A stretch of 64,000 nt of DNA from Poindextera sp965277425 (GCA_965277425.1 CBDICR010000007.1:248001-312000), one strand, 5' to 3'; numbered from the stretch's first letter, positions 44,812-54,113 are shown. The notes: generated by a model from the letters alone, not told the origin. A program made the numbers and translations.

Positions 44812-45377
44812 CGCCGCTCGAACAGCGCGAAAAGATCGTCCACCAGGTCCTCGGCCGAGGCGTGGCCCTTGCCGTCGCGGGCGAGATGGCCGCCTAGCGC
44901 CAGGTCCGCGGCGCCGTGGGCCAGGGCGAGCATCAGGGCCGCCACCCGCTCCGGATCGCCCGCCGGCGCCTGGCCCGCGCCTTGCGCCGCCTGCACCGCC
45001 TGCACCAGTTGCGCCCGGGCGTCGGTGGCCGCGACGCCCAGTTCGACGTTCGAGGTCGTCCATCGACCGAAGGTCAGCTTGAACCGTTCGGGATGGCGCA
45101 GCGCCCAGCGGACATAACCCTGCATCCGCGCCTTCAAAATAGCGCCCGGTTCGCCAAGGCCGGCCTCGGCGCGCGAGCCGCCGCGGGCCTGGAGCGTCAG
45201 TTCACGGCTGGCGACGGCGGCCAGCAGATCTTCCTTGTCGGCGAAGTGTTTGTAGGGCGCGTTGTGCGAGACGCCCGCCGCGCGGCCCACCTCGCGCAGG
45301 GTGACGGCGGCGGGGCCGCCGGCGTCCAGCAGAGCGGCGGCGGCGGAGATCAGCGCCTCGCGGGTGCCTTCGGTCAT
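44808..45377 (-). CDS. TetR/AcrR-family repressor
   Basis: A 189-residue regulator; ATG at 45377. The helix-turn-helix is at about 2-55 (TREALISAAAALLDAGGPAAVTLREVGRAAGVSHNAPYKHFADKEDLLAAV). The C-terminal domain resembles the WHG type (RPERFKLTF). It is transcribed away from an SDR gene; the 78-base gap holds two identical-type 15-base palindromes, so it very likely represses both directions. The 3' end overlaps glmU by four bases. Confidence 0.9.
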   Translation of the reverse strand: MTEGTREALISAAAALLDAGGPAAVTLREVGRAAGVSHNAPYKHFADKEDLLAAVASRELTLQARGGSRAEAGLGEPGAILKARMQGYVRWALRHPERFKLTFGRWTTSNVELGVAATDARAQLVQAVQAAQGAGQAPAGDPERVAALMLALAHGAADLALGGHLARDGKGHASAEDLVDDLFALFERR

Positions 45378-45398
45378 GCCGCCCAATTAGCCTTGCGG

Positions 45399-45441
45399 GT
45401 TGACAGCGTCAACCATCCCGGGCCAGGTTGACGCCGTCAAC
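45399..45441. promoter_or_regulatory. Twin TetR-type operators
   Basis: Two perfect palindromes with GTTGAC/GTCAAC half-sites and a 3-base centre lie at 45399-45413 and 45427-45441, centres 28 bases apart. They fill the gap between the divergent TetR and SDR genes; the second also contains a TTGAC that may be a -35. Confidence 0.8.
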
Positions 45442-45455
45442 CTCGGAGACCCGCC

Positions 45456-46244
45456 ATGTCCAATCCCAATCCCTCGATCCCACCCACCGTCGGCCGCCTG
45501 GCCGATCGCGTCATCTTCGTCACTGGCGCCTCCAGCGGCATCGGCGCGGCGGCCGTGCGCCGGTTCGCGGCGGAGGGGGCGATCGTCGTCGGCGGTTCGC
45601 GGCGGACGGACCGCATCGAAGCGCTGGCGGCGGAACTGGTCGGCGAGGGGCTTCGCGCTTCGGCGGTGGCCTGCGACGTGCGTGACGAGACTTCGGTGGC
45701 CGAGGCGATCGCCGCGGTGGTCGCGCAGCATGGCCGCCTCGACGGCGTCTTCAACAACGCCGGCGTTGGCGGGGCGCACGAGCCCCTGCACGAGCTCTCG
45801 GCCGAAAAATTCGACGAGGTGATCGCCACAAATCTGCGCGGCGTCTTCCTGTGCATGAAGCACGAGATCGCCGCCATGCTGGAGACCGGCGGCGGCGCCA
45901 TTGTCAACACCTCCTCCATCGGTGGCCTGGTCGGCGGTGCGCGGAATGGCGACTATGCCGCCAGCAAGTGGGGCCTCGGGGGCCTGACCAAGTGCGCCGC
46001 GCTCGAATACGCCCGGCGCGGCATCCGGGTGAACGCCATCGCGCCCGGCCCGACGCGCTCGGAGATGTTCGACCGCTGGATCCCTACCGACGAGGCCAGG
46101 GCCGCCATGGCCGATCTTTTCCCCATGAACTATATCGCCGCACCGGACGACATGGCGCGAGCCGCGCTTTTCCTGCTTTCCGACGACGCCATGTGGACGA
46201 CGGGCGTGATCCTGCCCTGCGAAGGCGGGGCCAGCGCCGACTGA
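45456..46244 (+). CDS. Short-chain dehydrogenase/reductase (SDR), classical
   Basis: A 262-residue NADP(H)-type dehydrogenase. TGASSGIG (23-30), R49-R50 after the second strand (favouring NADPH), NNAG (100-103), S153-154, Y167 and K171 (YAASK) are all present. It is controlled by the divergent TetR gene, whose twin operators abut its promoter. It is followed 51 bases later by an MFS permease. The substrate is unknown. Confidence 0.92.
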   Translation: MSNPNPSIPPTVGRLADRVIFVTGASSGIGAAAVRRFAAEGAIVVGGSRRTDRIEALAAELVGEGLRASAVACDVRDETSVAEAIAAVVAQHGRLDGVFNNAGVGGAHEPLHELSAEKFDEVIATNLRGVFLCMKHEIAAMLETGGGAIVNTSSIGGLVGGARNGDYAASKWGLGGLTKCAALEYARRGIRVNAIAPGPTRSEMFDRWIPTDEARAAMADLFPMNYIAAPDDMARAALFLLSDDAMWTTGVILPCEGGASAD

Positions 46245-46295
46245 TGCTTTGCAAAGGCGCTCGCACTTCGGCTCCGGCTCCCGTATCTGGGCGGG

Positions 46296-47609
46296 ATGAC
46301 CGCTTCGCTCGTTTCCGACGCGCCTCCCGCCATCACCGGCCGCCAGGTCACCGCGGCGGTGATGGGTAATGCGCTCGAATTCTACGACTTCACCACCTAC
46401 ACCATCTTCGCGGTCGATATCGGCCGGGCCTTCTTCCCGAGCCACTCGGCCTTCGCCAGCCTGTTGGCCTCGTTGGGCGCCTTCGGGGCAGGCTTCCTCA
46501 CCCGACCGGTGGGGGCGCTGGTGATCGGTGCGCTCGCCGACCGCATCGGACGGCGTCCGGCCATGCTGCTGAGCTTCGGCCTGATGGGCCTGGCCATCCT
46601 CGGCCTCAGCCTGACCCCGTCCTTTGCCCAGATCGGCCTGGCCGCGCCGATCATCGTGGTCGCCTTGCGCCTGATCCAGGGCTTCGCGCTGGGCGGGGAG
46701 GTGGGTCCGGCCACGGCCTTCCTGATCGAGGCGGCGCCCTTGAACAAGCGCGGCCTGCTCGGCTCCTGGCAGTCGGCCAGCCAGTCGGTCTCCTCGCTGA
46801 TCGGCGGCGCGGTGGGCGCGATCATGGCCGCGACCCTGGCGCCGCACCTTCTGGAAACCTACGGATGGCGCGCGGCCTTCCTGATCGGCGCGGCGGTCCT
46901 GCCGTTCGGCCTGATCATCCGCCGCAGCCTGCCCGAGACCCTGCATCGTCCAGACGCGGCGGATGACGCCAACGCCGACAGCGGCGGGATGCTGGCGCAC
47001 GCGCCGATCCTGCTCTTCGGCCTGGCCTCGATCCTCTGCTTCACCACCTCGACCTATGTGCGGCTCTACATAACCACCTATGCGACCACGACCCTGCACA
47101 TGCAGGCCTCGGCGGCCTATGGCGCCTCGGTGGTGAACGGCGCGGCGGGCGTGGTCTTCACCGTGCTGGGGGGCTGGCTTTCGGACCGGTACGGGCGAAA
47201 GCCGCTGATGATCATCCCGCTGGTCGCCTATCTGATCGTCATCTATCCGGCCTTCTACCTGATGGTGCGCAATCACGACGCCGTCACCTTGTGGACCGCG
47301 ACCGGCCTGATCAGCGCCCTGGGCTCGATGAGCACGGGGGCGGCGCTGATCGTGCTGGCCGAGGGCTTGCGCAGGGGGCTGCGCTCCACCGGCATGGGTA
47401 CGGTCTACGCCGTGGCCGTGGCCCTGTTCGGCGGCATAACCCAGCCGCTGATCGCCTATGTCATCCACGTCACCGGCAACGCCATGGCGCCGGCCTTCTA
47501 CCTGATGGCCACCACGCTGATCGGCATCACCGCCATGGTGCTGGTGCGCGAAACCGCGCCCGGCCTGGCCGCGGCGCGGGCAGGGGGGTCGCGTCCGGCC
47601 CGGCCATGA
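46296..47609 (+). CDS. MFS transporter, metabolite:H+ symporter type
   Basis: A 437-residue twelve-helix permease. The N-terminal ALEFYDFTTYTIFAVDIGRAFFP, then GFLTRPVGALVIGALADRIGRRPAM, is the signature of the MHS group (ProP, KgtP, ShiA), and the loop ERGLLGSWQ-like NKRGLLGSWQSASQ agrees. Members import organic acids, betaines or shikimate. Its position downstream of the TetR-controlled SDR suggests a shared substrate. The gene is 16 bases before rpiA, so read-through is possible. Confidence 0.9.
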   Translation: MTASLVSDAPPAITGRQVTAAVMGNALEFYDFTTYTIFAVDIGRAFFPSHSAFASLLASLGAFGAGFLTRPVGALVIGALADRIGRRPAMLLSFGLMGLAILGLSLTPSFAQIGLAAPIIVVALRLIQGFALGGEVGPATAFLIEAAPLNKRGLLGSWQSASQSVSSLIGGAVGAIMAATLAPHLLETYGWRAAFLIGAAVLPFGLIIRRSLPETLHRPDAADDANADSGGMLAHAPILLFGLASILCFTTSTYVRLYITTYATTTLHMQASAAYGASVVNGAAGVVFTVLGGWLSDRYGRKPLMIIPLVAYLIVIYPAFYLMVRNHDAVTLWTATGLISALGSMSTGAALIVLAEGLRRGLRSTGMGTVYAVAVALFGGITQPLIAYVIHVTGNAMAPAFYLMATTLIGITAMVLVRETAPGLAAARAGGSRPARP

Positions 47610-47625
47610 CCTATTTGCGTAAGCC

Positions 47626-48336
47626 ATGAGCGCGGACGATCAGAAACGGGCGGTCGGCGAGGCGGCGGCGGCGCTGGTCGAGCCCGGCATGATCGTCGGC
47701 CTTGGCTCCGGCACGACGGCGGCCTGGCTGGTGCGCGCGCTGGCCGAGCGGAAGCTCGAGATCCGCTGCGTGCCCACCTCCCAGGGGACGGCGGCGCTGG
47801 CGCGGGAGCTTGGCCTTGCGCTGATGGAGCTGGACGAGGTTCGCCAGATCGACCTGACCCTCGACGGGGCGGACGAGATCGGGCCGGGGCTTTCGCTGAT
47901 CAAGGGCGGCGGCGCGGCGCTGCTGCGCGAAAAGCTGGTCTGGGAAGCCTCGCGGCGCTGCGTGACCATCGCCGACGCCTCCAAGGTGGTGCCGACGCTG
48001 GGCGCCTTTCCGCTGCCGATCGAGGTGGTCGCCTTCGGCCATACGACAACGCTTCGCCGCATCGTCGGCGGTCTGGCCGATTGCGGCATCCTGGCTGCGC
48101 CGCGCCTGCGCCGCAAGGACGGCGAGGTGCTGGTCACCGACAGCGGCAACCTGATCTATGATGCCGCCTGCGGCGCCATTCTCGATCCCGTCAGCGTCGA
48201 GGCGGCGCTGAAGAGCATCACCGGCGTGGTCGAGCATGGCCTCTTCCTGGGCCTGACCAAGGAAGCGCTGATCGGAACCGGCCTTGGCGTCGAGCGCCTG
48301 GGTCCCCGGGATTTCAAGGAGCCGCCCAATGGCTGA
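47626..48336 (+). CDS. rpiA: Ribose-5-phosphate isomerase A
   Basis: A 236-residue enzyme interconverting ribose 5-phosphate and ribulose 5-phosphate in the pentose phosphate pathway. GLGSGTTAAWLV (substrate loop), LDGADEI and IKGGGAALLREK (catalytic segment) are canonical. ATG at 47626. The 3' end overlaps the gor start by 8 bases. Confidence 0.96.
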   Translation: MSADDQKRAVGEAAAALVEPGMIVGLGSGTTAAWLVRALAERKLEIRCVPTSQGTAALARELGLALMELDEVRQIDLTLDGADEIGPGLSLIKGGGAALLREKLVWEASRRCVTIADASKVVPTLGAFPLPIEVVAFGHTTTLRRIVGGLADCGILAAPRLRRKDGEVLVTDSGNLIYDAACGAILDPVSVEAALKSITGVVEHGLFLGLTKEALIGTGLGVERLGPRDFKEPPNG

Positions 48337-49723
48337 CTACGACTGCGATCTCTTCGTCATCGGCGCCGGGTCCGGCGGGGTGCGCGCGGCGAGGCTGGCG
48401 GCCATGACCGGCGCCCGCGTCATGGTGGCCGAGGAGTATCGCGTCGGCGGCACCTGCGTCATCCGCGGCTGCGTGCCGAAAAAGCTGATGGTCTACGCCT
48501 CCGGCTTCAAACGCGAGTTCGAGATCGCCCGCGGCTACGGCTGGGCCAAGTGCGAGGCCAGTTTCGACTGGAAGGCCTTCCTGATGGCCAAGGACCAGGA
48601 GATCGCGCGCCTGTCCGGCCTCTACACCGCCAACGTCACCAAGGCCGGGGCCGATATCCTCTATGGAACCGCCCGCTTCCTCGACCCGCATAGGCTCGAG
48701 GTGAAGGGCGAAAATGGAGCCCAGAAGGTCACCGCCGAGAAGATCCTGATCGCCGCCGGCGATCGGCCAAGCCTGCCCGCCGACGTGCCGGGGATCGAGC
48801 ACGCCATCACCTCGGAAGAGGCTTTTCACCTGCCCGAACTGCCCAAGCGGATGGTAATCGTCGGCGGCGGCTATATCGCCATCGAGTTCGCCTGCATCTT
48901 TCACGGGCTCGGGGTCGATGTGACCCTGGTCTATCGCGGGCCGAACCTGTTGCGCGGCTTCGACGAGGATGTGCGCGCCCACCTGGCCGACGAGCTTCGC
49001 CTGCGTGGCCTGCGCGTGGCGCTGGCCTGCCAGCACGAGCGGATCGAAAAGCGCGCCGACGGGGTGCTGGTCAGCCACGTCACCGACCAGGTCAAGCTGG
49101 AGTCTGAGGTGGTGATGTTCGCCACCGGCCGCGAGCCGCACGTCAAGACGCTGGGCCTGGACAAGGCCGGCGTGAAGCTGAACGACAAGGGCGCCATCGC
49201 CGTCGACGACTTCTCGCGCACCAATGTCGAACACATCTGGGCGGTCGGCGACATCACCGACCGCCTGGCGCTGACGCCGGTCGCCATCCGCGAGGCGCAG
49301 GGCTTCGCCGAAACCGAGTTCTATGGCCGGCCGACAAAATTCGACCACGCCGACGTGCCGACCGCGGTCTTCTCGCAGCCGCCGGTGGGCTGCGTCGGCC
49401 TGACCGAGAGCCAGGCGCGGCACATCCATCGCGAGGTCGACATCTACATGACCAAGTTCCGGCCCATGCGCACCGGCTTCGTCGGCGGCGACGAGCGGAT
49501 GCTGATGAAGCTCGTGGTCGCGCGCGCTTCCGGCAAGATCGTCGGCTGCCACATCGTCGGCGCCGACGCTCCGGAGATGATCCAGATGGCCGCCATCGCC
49601 GTGAAGGCCGGCCTGACCAAGGCGCAGTGGGACGCAACTTGCGCCCTGCACCCGACGGCGGCGGAAGAGCTGGTCACAATGCACGAGACATACAGGCCCG
49701 CCGAGTTGGCGGCGGCGGAATAA
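48329..49723 (+). CDS. gor: Glutathione-disulfide reductase
   Basis: A 464-residue FAD flavoenzyme that reduces glutathione disulfide with NADPH. ATG at 48329 lies inside the end of rpiA; a longer upstream reading is unlikely. FAD motif GAGSGG, redox-active GGTCVIRGCVPKKL, NADPH motif GGGYIAIEFA followed by basic residues, and the dimer-interface HPTAAEE with the catalytic His-Glu pair are present. Overlap with rpiA implies co-expression of NADPH-linked functions. Confidence 0.95.
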   Translation: MADYDCDLFVIGAGSGGVRAARLAAMTGARVMVAEEYRVGGTCVIRGCVPKKLMVYASGFKREFEIARGYGWAKCEASFDWKAFLMAKDQEIARLSGLYTANVTKAGADILYGTARFLDPHRLEVKGENGAQKVTAEKILIAAGDRPSLPADVPGIEHAITSEEAFHLPELPKRMVIVGGGYIAIEFACIFHGLGVDVTLVYRGPNLLRGFDEDVRAHLADELRLRGLRVALACQHERIEKRADGVLVSHVTDQVKLESEVVMFATGREPHVKTLGLDKAGVKLNDKGAIAVDDFSRTNVEHIWAVGDITDRLALTPVAIREAQGFAETEFYGRPTKFDHADVPTAVFSQPPVGCVGLTESQARHIHREVDIYMTKFRPMRTGFVGGDERMLMKLVVARASGKIVGCHIVGADAPEMIQMAAIAVKAGLTKAQWDATCALHPTAAEELVTMHETYRPAELAAAE

Positions 49724-49914
49724 CACCTCTCCCAGAGGGAGAGGGAGGTGCCCGCGCCGAAGGCAGCGGGAGGGTGAGGGGTTACGAGCTAGACAGGCTG
49801 GCGCAGCTGACTTTCCGCAGGCCTGCATTGGAGCCTGAACCGGCGGGGGCGTAACCCCTCACCCTCCCATTCGCTTCGCTCTGGGCCCCTCCCTCTTCCT
49901 CTGGGAGAGGTGTT
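49722..49914. repeat. 193-bp element with 64-base inverted arms
   Basis: The arm at 49722-49785 returns as its complement at 49851-49914 with most positions identical (a purine/pyrimidine-biased CCTCTCCC..GAGGG tract). It would form a long hairpin with a 65-base loop, begins in the gor stop codon and ends just before the DAHP synthase gene. It looks like a dispersed intergenic element or a strong bidirectional terminator. Confidence 0.75.
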
Positions 49915-49960
49915 CTTTGCAACGCACATAGTCTAAAAGCGCGCCCTTCGCGAGGAGCCG

Positions 49961-51343
49961 ATGACCGACCGCTGGACGCCCCAATCCTGGAGATCCAGGC
50001 CCGCCAAGCACATTCCGGCCGACTATCCGGACGCCGAGGCGCTGGCCCGCGTCGAGGCCGAGCTTCGCCGCATGCCACCGCTGGTCTTCGCCGGCGAGGC
50101 GCGGCGGCTGAAGAGCCTTTTGGGGGATGTGGCGGCCGGCAAGGCCTTCCTGCTGCAGGGCGGCGACTGCGCCGAGAGCTTCAAGGAGTTCGCCGCCGAC
50201 AATATCCGCGACACCTTCAGGCTGATCCTGCAGATGGCGGTGGTGCTGACCTTCGCCGGCGGCAAGCCGGTGGTGAAGGTGGGCCGCATGGCCGGCCAGT
50301 TCGCCAAGCCGCGCTCCGAGCAGACCGAGACCATCCACGGGGTGACGCTGCCCTCCTACCGCGGCGACAACATCAACGGCATGGAGTTCGACGCGGCCGT
50401 CCGCACGCCCGATCCCGAGCGGCTGCTCAAGGCCTATGGCCAGTCCTCGGCGACGCTGAACCTGCTGCGCGCCTTCGCCGGCGGCGGCTATGCAGACCTC
50501 TACAATATCCACCGCTGGACCCTGGGATTCGTCGCCGACAGCCCGCTGGGCGCGCGCTATCGCGAGCTTTCGGACAAGATCACCGAGGCCCTGACCTTCA
50601 TGGCCGCCATCGGCGTGACGCCGGAAAGCCAGCCCGACCTGCACCGCGTCGAATTCTTCACCGCCCACGAGGCGCTGCTGCTGGCCTATGAGGAGGCGCT
50701 GACCCGCGTCGATTCCACCTCCGGCGACTGGTACGACGTCTCCGCCCACCTGCTCTGGATCGGCGAGCGCACCCGCCAGCTCGACGGCGCCCATGTCGAA
50801 TACATGCGCGGCATCAAGAACCCGATCGGCCTGAAGGTCGGCCCGACGCTCGAGCCGGACGAGCTGATGCGGCTGGTCGACGCGCTGAATCCGGACGACG
50901 AGCCGGGCCGGCTGACCCTCTACGGCCGGTTCGGCGCCGACAGGATCGCCGAGCGCCTGCCGGCCCTGATGGCCGCCACCCGCGCCAATGGCCGCCGGGT
51001 GGTGTGGGCGATCGATCCGATGCACGGCAACACGCTGAAGGCGAATAACGGCTATAAGACAAGGCCGTTCGACCGTATCCTCGCGGAAGTCCGCAGCTTC
51101 ATCGAGATCGCCGAATCCGAGGCCGTGCATCCCGGCGGCGTGCATCTGGAGATGACCGGCCAGAACGTCACCGAATGCATCGGCGGCGCCCGCGAACTCA
51201 CCGAAGGCGAACTCGGCGACCGTTACCACACCCATTGCGACCCCCGCCTGAACGGCGAACAGGCGCTGGAACTGGCCTTTCTGGTCGCCGAACGCCTGAA
51301 GGCCGAGCGCCTCGCCGGCCTGCAGACCCAGGCGGCGGAGTAA
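49961..51343 (+). CDS. aroG: Class II 3-deoxy-7-phosphoheptulonate (DAHP) synthase
   Basis: A 460-residue plant-like (class II) DAHP synthase, the first enzyme of the shikimate pathway. WTPQSWR at the N-terminus, GGDCAESF (substrate site with metal-binding Cys), VGRMAGQFAKPRS, and the C-terminal DPMHGNT and GGVHLEMTGQNVTEC with the metal-binding His and Glu are all diagnostic. No extra N-terminal regulatory domain. Confidence 0.95.
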   Translation: MTDRWTPQSWRSRPAKHIPADYPDAEALARVEAELRRMPPLVFAGEARRLKSLLGDVAAGKAFLLQGGDCAESFKEFAADNIRDTFRLILQMAVVLTFAGGKPVVKVGRMAGQFAKPRSEQTETIHGVTLPSYRGDNINGMEFDAAVRTPDPERLLKAYGQSSATLNLLRAFAGGGYADLYNIHRWTLGFVADSPLGARYRELSDKITEALTFMAAIGVTPESQPDLHRVEFFTAHEALLLAYEEALTRVDSTSGDWYDVSAHLLWIGERTRQLDGAHVEYMRGIKNPIGLKVGPTLEPDELMRLVDALNPDDEPGRLTLYGRFGADRIAERLPALMAATRANGRRVVWAIDPMHGNTLKANNGYKTRPFDRILAEVRSFIEIAESEAVHPGGVHLEMTGQNVTECIGGARELTEGELGDRYHTHCDPRLNGEQALELAFLVAERLKAERLAGLQTQAAE

Positions 51344-51380
51344 AACACCTTTTCCGAAGAGGTCGCATATCACTGCCGTC

Positions 51381-51424
51381 ATCCCCCGCTGGAGCCGCGC
51401 AGCGGCGGAATGCGGGGGACCCAC
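51381..51424. repeat. Hairpin-forming intergenic repeat
   Basis: CATCCCCCGC is followed by GCCGC-GCA-GCGGC and then GCGGGGGACCCA, giving nested inverted repeats. The outer sequence resembles the right ends of the repeats at 53135-53171 and 58785-58820, so it may belong to the same dispersed family. It can also act as a terminator after the DAHP synthase gene. Confidence 0.6.
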
Positions 51425-51624
51425 GAACACTCACATTTCATGGTGATCATGGGTGGCCCGGACAAGCCGGGCCCTGACGGACGATATAAGGGCGTGCTGA
51501 TCGAAAGCGGTCGATTTGCCATAGTGGCTCCCGAGCCACGGCGCCTAATATCCCGCCCGCCCACACCTTGCGTCCCGCCGCTGAAACCGTCAGGTTCCGC
51601 GCCTTCATTCAAAGGTTTCAGACC

Positions 51625-52998
51625 ATGGACGCCCCGGCGGCCAGCGCGGTCTCCCGTTCGGGAGCGCCGGCCGACCTCATTTTCCGCGATTTGAGCGCGC
51701 TGCTGCGGCTGGCGGGGCCGGTGGTGGCCTCGCGCCTGGGCGTCATGACCATGGGGCTGACCGACACCATCGTGGTCGGGCGCTATTCGGCCGTGCAGCT
51801 GGGTTTTCACGCCCTGGGCTGGGCGCCGACCGCGGTGGTGCTGACCGTGGCGCTGAGCCTGCTCAGCGGCGTGCCGGTGATGACCTCGCGCGCCATCGGC
51901 GAAGGCCGCCGCCAGGCGGCCGGCGCGGTGTTGCGGCGCGGCCTGACCTATGCCGGCCAGATCGGCCTGGTCTCGACCATCGTGCTGGCGGGCGGCGGGC
52001 CGTGGTTCCTGCATCACGCCGGCCTCGCGCCCGAGCTCGCCGACGGGGCCAGCCGGGTGCTGATCGTCTTCGCCCTGTCGCTCATCCCGCTGTCGCTGGG
52101 CACAGCGACCAGCATGTGGCTGGAGGCGCTGGGCAAGCCGGGCGTGGCGACGGCGGCGATGTGGCTGGCCAACCTGGTCAATCTGGCCTTCGACCTGGTC
52201 CTGGTGCCGGGCCATTTCGGCTTGCCGGCCCTGGGCGCCATCGGCGGCGCCTGCGCCACCCTGGGCTCGCGCACCGCCCTGATGCTGGCCCTCATGGCCT
52301 ATGTCGCCACCATGCGCGAGGCGAAGGGCCTCGGCGTCTTCGACAAGCCGCCGCGCGAACGCGCCGCCGAGGCGGAACAGCGGCGGATCGGCTATGGGGC
52401 GGGCGTCTCGGGCTTTTTCGAGGTGGCCTCCTTCGCCGGCATGAACATCGTGGCCGGCTGGATCGGCGCGGTGGCCATCGCCGGCTACACCGTGGTCATG
52501 AACGTCGCCTCGCTGATCTTCATGGTGCCGCTGGGCTTGGCGACGGCGACCTCGGTCCTGGTCGGCAGGGCCTATGGCGCGCGCGACCCGCGCGGGGTCA
52601 ACCGGGCCGGCGCGATCGGTTTTGCGGTCACCGCCGCCTTCGGCCTGGCCGTCTCGCTGCTGGTCTGGCCCCTGGCGGGCCCGATCGCGGCCGCCTACAC
52701 CACCGACCCGCGCGTGCTGGTCATGGGCAAGGCCGCCGTCCTGCTCTCCTGCCTCTTCTTCCTGCCGGACGCGCTGCAGGTGGTGGTCGCCCAGTCGCTG
52801 CGCGCGCGCGGCGACGTCTGGGTCCCGAGCGGAACACATTTCGTCAGCTATATCCTGGTCATGGCCCCGCTCGCCTGGCTGCTGGCCATCCCCGAAGGCC
52901 TCGGCGTCAACGGCATCGTCTGGTCGGTGGTCGCCTCCAGCCTGCTCTCGGCCGGCCTGCTGCTCGGCCGCTTCTGGATGCTGCGACGGCCCGCCTAG
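51625..52998 (+). CDS. MATE-family multidrug/metabolite exporter
   Basis: A 457-residue, twelve-helix cation-coupled exporter. ATG at 51625 is preferred to an upstream TTG. The N-lobe begins LLRLAGPVVASRLGVMTMGLTDTIVVGRYS, the MatE hallmark (helix 1 with the D..F/VG motif), and the second MatE repeat starts near residue 255 (SGFFEVASFAGMNIVAGWIGAVAIAGY). The substrate cannot be predicted. Confidence 0.92.
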   Translation: MDAPAASAVSRSGAPADLIFRDLSALLRLAGPVVASRLGVMTMGLTDTIVVGRYSAVQLGFHALGWAPTAVVLTVALSLLSGVPVMTSRAIGEGRRQAAGAVLRRGLTYAGQIGLVSTIVLAGGGPWFLHHAGLAPELADGASRVLIVFALSLIPLSLGTATSMWLEALGKPGVATAAMWLANLVNLAFDLVLVPGHFGLPALGAIGGACATLGSRTALMLALMAYVATMREAKGLGVFDKPPRERAAEAEQRRIGYGAGVSGFFEVASFAGMNIVAGWIGAVAIAGYTVVMNVASLIFMVPLGLATATSVLVGRAYGARDPRGVNRAGAIGFAVTAAFGLAVSLLVWPLAGPIAAAYTTDPRVLVMGKAAVLLSCLFFLPDALQVVVAQSLRARGDVWVPSGTHFVSYILVMAPLAWLLAIPEGLGVNGIVWSVVASSLLSAGLLLGRFWMLRRPA

Positions 52999-53082
52999 AG
53001 GGCCGCCGCCCAGCCCACTCCTGCGCAAGCGGAACACAGGCTTTTTCAAAGGCTTTAGGTTTGCCGATGGCCTCAAGAGGGA

Positions 53083-53136
53083 CCGCCAAGGCCGCCAAGA
53101 AGAGCGGACTCTTGGCGAGCTTGGCGTCCTTGGCGG
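53083..53136. repeat. Inverted pair of 9-bp-period arrays (CGCCAAG type)
   Basis: Two units CCGCCAAGG/CCGCCAAGA at 53083-53100 face three complementary units at 53111-53136 across a 10-base centre. A tail at 53137-53171 (AAAACCTGGGCCCCG, then ACGGGAATGA) is shared with the element at 58785-58820. No gene lies between the arms. Confidence 0.7.
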
Positions 53137-53207
53137 TAAAAAAACCTGGGCCCCGCTTTCACGGGAATGAGTGAAAAATTTCCCGGATTCAGCCTGAATG
53201 GAGCGCC

Positions 53208-54113
53208 CTAGACGCTCGCGCCCAGGATCCAGCCTTCTTCGGTCTCGGCGTCCACGACCAGGTCGGCTGGGGCGGCGTTCGAATGGCCAAAGGCGGCGCC
53301 GAGCTTGCCGGCCTCGTCGAGGCGGGCGAAGTGTTCAGCGGTGGCGCGAACCTGGGCCTGGTCCTTGACCTCGCCGGCGGGGACCACCGTCTTGACCAGC
53401 GAGGGATAGACCTCCGCCGCCACGATGGCCGCGCCGTCCAGATGCGCCTCGTCCAGGCTCCAAAAGCCGGTCTCGAACGGCCAGACCCGCATGGCCTCGC
53501 CATAGGCCAGCTTCAGCCGCCGCACGACCGGGATGCCCAAGATCGCCTGGCCGCCGACCGAGCCGTTGTAATAGAGCTTCCAGATCGAGGAGGCGCCCTT
53601 GGCCGCGACCTCGGCGTGGCGCAGCTCGGGCAGGTCGTCCGCCGTATGCTCGCGGGTGCGCTTGGGCTGCAGCGTGGTCAGGGCGTCTTTCGGCGGGCAG
53701 CCCCAGAAGGGGAAGGGCCCGCCGGTGATCCGCCGGTTGATCTCGGAGGCGACGCCGAAGCGGTTGTTGGTGTTGTCGGCCTTGTCCTTGACCATCTTGT
53801 CGATCTGGTCCCAGGCCGCGCGCCAGGGCGGCGCGGCCGTCGGTAGCTTCAAGGCCGTCGCGAACCCGCGCGGAAAGCCCAGCGGGAAGTCGAAGCCCAG
53901 CAGGGCGCGCTCGCCGCGCTTCTTCAGGTCGTCGAGGACAGCGACCAGCGTCTTCTCGGCCTCGGCGCGGGTCGGCGGGTTGAAGGCCTCGAAGGCCAGG
54001 CGAAAGCGCACGTCGCGCTTCAGGACCCCGATCCAGACGGAATCGGCCCCCGTGTTCGGCTTGGAGGCCGCACTCCAGTCGACGATGACATAGGCGTTGA
54101 AAAGACGGGCCAC
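53208..54113 (-). CDS. Conserved hypothetical protein (possible RNase H-like fold)
   Basis: A 301-residue protein. GTG at 54113 is preferred: GGAG lies 5 bases upstream and the product then begins ARLFNAYVIVDWSAAS. An ATG at 54137 is the alternative. Conserved-looking blocks are VDWSAAS near the N-terminus, LGFDFPLGFPRG, NTNNRFGVASEINRR, PFWGCPPKD and AEVYPSL. The D-containing strands (VDWS, GFDFPLG) recall DUF429/RNase H-type folds, but no function is established. It is followed on the minus strand by the repeat region and preceded by a methyltransferase gene. Confidence 0.8.
   Translation of the reverse strand: MARLFNAYVIVDWSAASKPNTGADSVWIGVLKRDVRFRLAFEAFNPPTRAEAEKTLVAVLDDLKKRGERALLGFDFPLGFPRGFATALKLPTAAPPWRAAWDQIDKMVKDKADNTNNRFGVASEINRRITGGPFPFWGCPPKDALTTLQPKRTREHTADDLPELRHAEVAAKGASSIWKLYYNGSVGGQAILGIPVVRRLKLAYGEAMRVWPFETGFWSLDEAHLDGAAIVAAEVYPSLVKTVVPAGEVKDQAQVRATAEHFARLDEAGKLGAAFGHSNAAPADLVVDAETEEGWILGASV

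Noticed and set aside
45387..47627. Long minus-strand frame opposite the SDR and MFS genes
   Set aside because: It is a mirror of two genes with clear motifs and is rich in His, Arg and Gly without domains.
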